DNA from: Druceiella hillmani
Lineage: Eukaryota > Arthropoda > Insecta > Lepidoptera > Hepialidae
Direction of reading: 5' to 3'
Assembly: GCA_039881145.1 (NCBI GenBank)
Contig: JAYKKI010000004.1
Span: 48,346,001 to 48,410,000, forward strand
Length of the DNA stretch: 64,000 bases
How positions within the stretch are numbered: the first letter of the stretch is position 1; every line of letters starts with the position of its first letter. Positions 60,511 through 64,000 of the stretch are shown here, in pieces. The notes under the pieces are model-generated. The model did no database searches, was not told where the DNA came from, and worked only from the letters and a program-made list of their open reading frames with translations. Made by a program: the position numbers and the translations under genes.

Positions 60511-61013
60511 CCTTACGTTGTCTTGTATTTGAAACATTACTTCTAAGAACATACAACAAATACTTCAAACAAACCATCACCAACAAGAAAAGTAGTTATC
60601 AATTGAATCAGAAAACTCTTAACTTTTTGAAGTTAATAAAGGCTGGCAATTAGATTTGAAAAAAATCACCTCTAATTAACAACTTATCTATAGGACGAAG
60701 TATTTTTGTGACTTGCCTGAAAGTATGGTAAGTTGTTTTTATCGAGTATTCATTTCACATTCATCCATATTTTAGTGTCATAGGGTCATAGTATCTGCTT
60801 GAAGAGTGATCAGCCTCTCTGTTATCGCTACCTTATATAAAATATTTTACGTCAAATTTATAATTGGAAAAATTACGTTAAATAAACAATTTCTCCATAT
60901 GACGCGGTATTTTAAATAATCTCATTTAAAATTATCATAGGTTGTAATTATCAAACGATAATTTCATATTAAATCATAGTAATTTTTGAAGAGAAATCGG
61001 CTTCTCTGCTTTA
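60511..61013 (+). repeat. Direct repeat, copy 2 (about 0.5 kb)
   Basis: Same orientation as 56917-57417, 3.6 kb further on. It ends with the hairpin 'agagaaatcggcttctct' followed by 'gcttta'. Both flanks differ from those of copy 1. Confidence 0.9.
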
Positions 61014-63299
61014 GCTACTTTATGTACTATATTAGCTTATATATACTATATTAGCCCGTGTTTTTGTCTGTTTGAATTTTCATTGAGAATGCAGATTTTA
61101 CATACAGACAAATTTCACTACAGTTTGTTTTATTATATATTATTTTTGAATAAAATTCTACATTTTATCCTTAGAGAATTAGGCCTTTTGTCGTTTAGTT
61201 GAGTAACAAAGAAAGTAACACTTTCATATCTATAATATTATATTTAATTATGGTATGAAGGCATTACTCAAATTACATATTGTAAACAAGGTAAAAATTT
61301 AATAAAATTATTCCTCAAACATATGGTGACTCTAATTTATAAATTACGCAAAAATAGAGCAGCTTTTGAAGTTTTATTGACAAAGTATTTTCCCTCATCT
61401 TTGAAGTTTTATTGACAAAGAATTTTCCTACCTCTTAACAAGATCGTATAGGTTTTGATCTTGCCAACGTAGCTAGTCTTAATACCCTATCTCTAACTCG
61501 GTTTCAATGGAAAATAGTGTAACAGTATTTACTTTTTATCTGTCTTTTTTAATATACGAATATTTTATTATCTGATGTTTTAGTTCAATCTTTTTTCTCG
61601 AGTTTTATATATATTCCACACTAAGTAAAATCTGATTAACGCTGCTGTATCTATATGTAATAAAACTATAGACATTGTGTGTCTGTATATTAAAAATTTG
61701 AAAAAAATAACTGGGGGTATGAAGGATCAGTAATAGAATACATTAAAAATATTTTTAGAATCTGTCTTATTGAGTATTTGTCACGCATCACGTAAAAATT
61801 ACAACTCTAATTAAAATAGAATTTGTAGAAAAAATCATTGGGGTTGATTTGAAGTAATAAATAGTTGTGGTTCACTCAGTCAAATAGGCAAATTCAATAT
61901 TTTCAAAAAAATCATTTACATTTCATTAGTACAACGACAACGAAGAAGTACCAAACTACTCGACGTGTAGTAATTACACAAATGTATAGTGTACAGACAA
62001 AGGAAAGGGTTGAAGGAGAAGGTGTATTTTAAATCGCGCAATAAAGTTTCCACCCCGATATACATTGGAAAAATGGGCATTGTCAGAGGTGGTGAAAGCG
62101 TATTAATGAAACACAGCATCGGTAGGTTTTTCAGTGGTCTGCTCACACAGCCAATAATGTCATAAATCATAAATATGAAAATGTTTTTGTTTCTTTGTTA
62201 CTTAATGGTTCTTTAAAAACAAGCAATTATTATACTACCGGTTAACATAAAGAAAAGTTTTTATTTCGGGAAAATTATAATTTCTCAGGATATATCAAAA
62301 TACATTTCTGTTTTATGGCGCTTCTGCTTTTGCCCGACTGATCATGAAAAAGAAAATTTCTGTCGAACAGAAGTTAACTCACAAAGTAAATATTTTACCT
62401 CTATGTAATAATAAAACCTCAAGTTTTTTACTTCTTTCGTCTAATAAAGTGATAATTCTTTGATTTTCTTTAGAGATTAAATTAAAGCTTATATGTTTTT
62501 CATAAAAAATATTATTTTATTCCATATTTTATTAGTAAGTATTCATTATTTAACATTATTAAATATTGATAATATTGCACTCTTTAACTGCAATTTTTAA
62601 TTAATATCACTCAAGTTATATTAATTTCAGTATTTTTAGAAGGAATTTTTGAAAAAATAATAAAATTAGCTTTAAAAACTGTTTCACTAGAACGTGACCA
62701 ACATACAATCTTAACTTAAAATGATGGGACTTTATCATATTAAACACACTAATGCCGTAATTATCTCGACGAGAGTAACCATCAAAATAACTTTTATAAT
62801 ATTCGTAGAACACTATTGTAATTAGGTAGCAATGCAATTCTCGACTCTACAATCGTAAATATTTAACAACCCTGTTAACTAATTGGATTTATATTGCCTA
62901 TAAATGCTGCCATCAACTGAATTATCAATCATAATCATCTGTAATCTGATTAATGCAGAGTGGAAAATTGTGAGGGCAGGGAAAATTGTGGGGAAATCTG
63001 TGGGGACTAAATAAACGAGTCTGTATTGATTTCATCATGAAATGAATTATGTTATAGCCAAGAATTCCATTTCATTTACATATTGTAACTTTAATATTCG
63101 TATATAAGATAAACTTATAGGTACAAAATAATTTACTTTGTATCAATATCAGTAAAATATTATGTCATTAAAATACGAAACGTCCTTTAATCTCAAATGC
63201 CAAGTTTGATTCTGCATGTCCTTAAAATTTCGTTTTGATAGGTCCTTATTTTTACTGCGAATGTCTTTCACCTGACAGACGCATGTTTTGTTTTGTCAC
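61014..63299. other. AT-rich unique DNA
   Basis: No gene established. A slightly GC-richer stretch at 61916-62170 has an 84-residue minus-strand ORF with no recognised domain. A direct repeat of 'gaagttttattgacaaag' occurs at about 61368 and 61401. Confidence 0.5.
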
Positions 63300-63660
63300 T
63301 TTCATATAATCTGAAATGATGAGGGAACTTGCTGTTAAGAGACGGGATAAGTGAACAGAGACAGGCCAATTATCTCGCAGGACACAATGGTCGGCCACAT
63401 GTTGAACAAACAACGTTGCTCCAACTATAGTAACTGGACTAGAAAACTATCTGTGACCAAATGTTTCCTTCGGGCTTTACTCCAATTATCTAACATATTT
63501 TCCAAACTTAAGATCTCTTCTTGCGAGGACGAATATTTTATTCCCAATAAGCTGTAGAAAATACTTTTCGTGATTCGATCCCCACTCGCTCTCCAGACTT
63601 TTTCGTTGTCCAGTATAAACAAAGTAACAATAAGATGGCGAAACTATGCGATTTTAGGCG
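63300..63660. other. GC-richer stretch with a gene-like minus-strand ORF
   Basis: Overlapping ORFs on both strands. The minus-strand one (63425-63622, 65 residues) has balanced composition and reads 'VWRASGDRITKSIFYSLLG', distantly like the RIT-S segment of YqaJ-type nucleases found in some insect mobile elements. The likeness is weak, and its catalytic residues cannot be located in so short a piece. It could be an exon, a transposon scrap or chance. Confidence 0.25.
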
Positions 63661-64000
63661 CATACTTGGATTAATTGTACTGCTTCTTCCTTGAGATATA
63701 AAAAATCACACTTTAAAATTCGAAATCGAGTGTTTCATACTTAATTACCTATTAATTACTATGCCTAGTCACCTGATAGACCAACGATTTTTTAAGGAAT
63801 CGGCTATGTATTCTTGATGATATTGAAAATATTGAACAAACGGTTTTTTGGGAAAAAAAAGTCCCGGTCATGTTAAAGTTGGACACTCACATGAAGAACA
63901 GCATATCCATATTATCATAGCCAATTTTGGAACCGTTTTTCATATAAATTTACCATGTTTAAGTAAGAAAAATGGCATGAGGTGAAACGTATTATCAAGG
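63661..64000. other. AT-rich unique DNA, right edge
   Basis: Nothing recognised. Confidence 0.5.

Noticed and set aside
56917..61013. LTR pair of the gypsy element
   Set aside because: Both copies lie upstream of the pol (its 5' side on the minus strand), do not bracket it, and lack TG..CA ends.
63560..63600. Possible tRNA B box ('gattcgatcccc')
   Set aside because: No A box at a suitable distance and no cloverleaf could be drawn.

Overview
This is AT-rich, non-coding eukaryotic DNA. It most probably comes from an insect or another arthropod. The evidence is the repeat content: a widespread arthropod-type repeat built around 'GGTTCCGTACCTC', a degenerate 'ACTAGCTG..GC..CGACTT.GTTC' interspersed repeat, a tRNA-derived SINE, a dead Tc1/mariner-type transposon of a family common in arthropods, a dead Ty3/gypsy pol, and short retroelement pieces carrying a hammerhead-ribozyme-like motif. 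The order cannot be fixed from the sequence. I found no intact host gene, tRNA, rRNA or CRISPR array. Almost all long ORFs are chance readings of AT-rich or tandem-repeat DNA.

Layout: (1) 1-2829 is unique AT-rich DNA with two dispersed-repeat fragments, a 24-bp triplet repeat and a perfect hairpin. (2) 2830-31790 (about 29 kb, 45% of the window) is one macrosatellite of five tandem units of about 5.2-6.8 kb. Each unit has the order: 151-bp sub-repeats, AT-rich spacer, GC-richer arm A (forward), spacer, about 62-bp sub-repeat array, spacer, arm B (the same arm inverted). Units 1 and 3 share one set of indels, and units 2 and 4 share another, so the array looks like a dimeric higher-order repeat. 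(3) 31790-42700 is unique DNA with a 138-bp tandem array, AT microsatellites, degenerate dispersed repeats, two GC-richer islands that may be conserved regulatory DNA, and a SINE. (4) 43041-45306 is a Tc1/mariner-type element with terminal inverted repeats of about 330 bp and a broken transposase. (5) 45300-52000 is unique DNA, an AT microsatellite, one copy of an inverted-repeat pair, a retroelement 3' fragment with a complete hammerhead-like fold, and a 67-bp tandem array just beside it. (6) 53690-56450 is a minus-strand gypsy pol remnant with a 50-bp minisatellite inside it. (7) 56450-64000 is unique DNA holding a pair of 0.5-kb direct repeats, a near-perfect 0.2-kb palindrome of the hammerhead-bearing family, and the second copy of the inverted-repeat pair.

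No genes work together here. The common theme is repeat turnover: dimeric higher-order structure at three scales (151-bp, 67-bp and about 5.5-kb units), recurrent perfect short hairpins, and old transposons, several interrupted by minisatellites. Homology calls rest on reading translations and repeats by eye. No alignment or database search was run.
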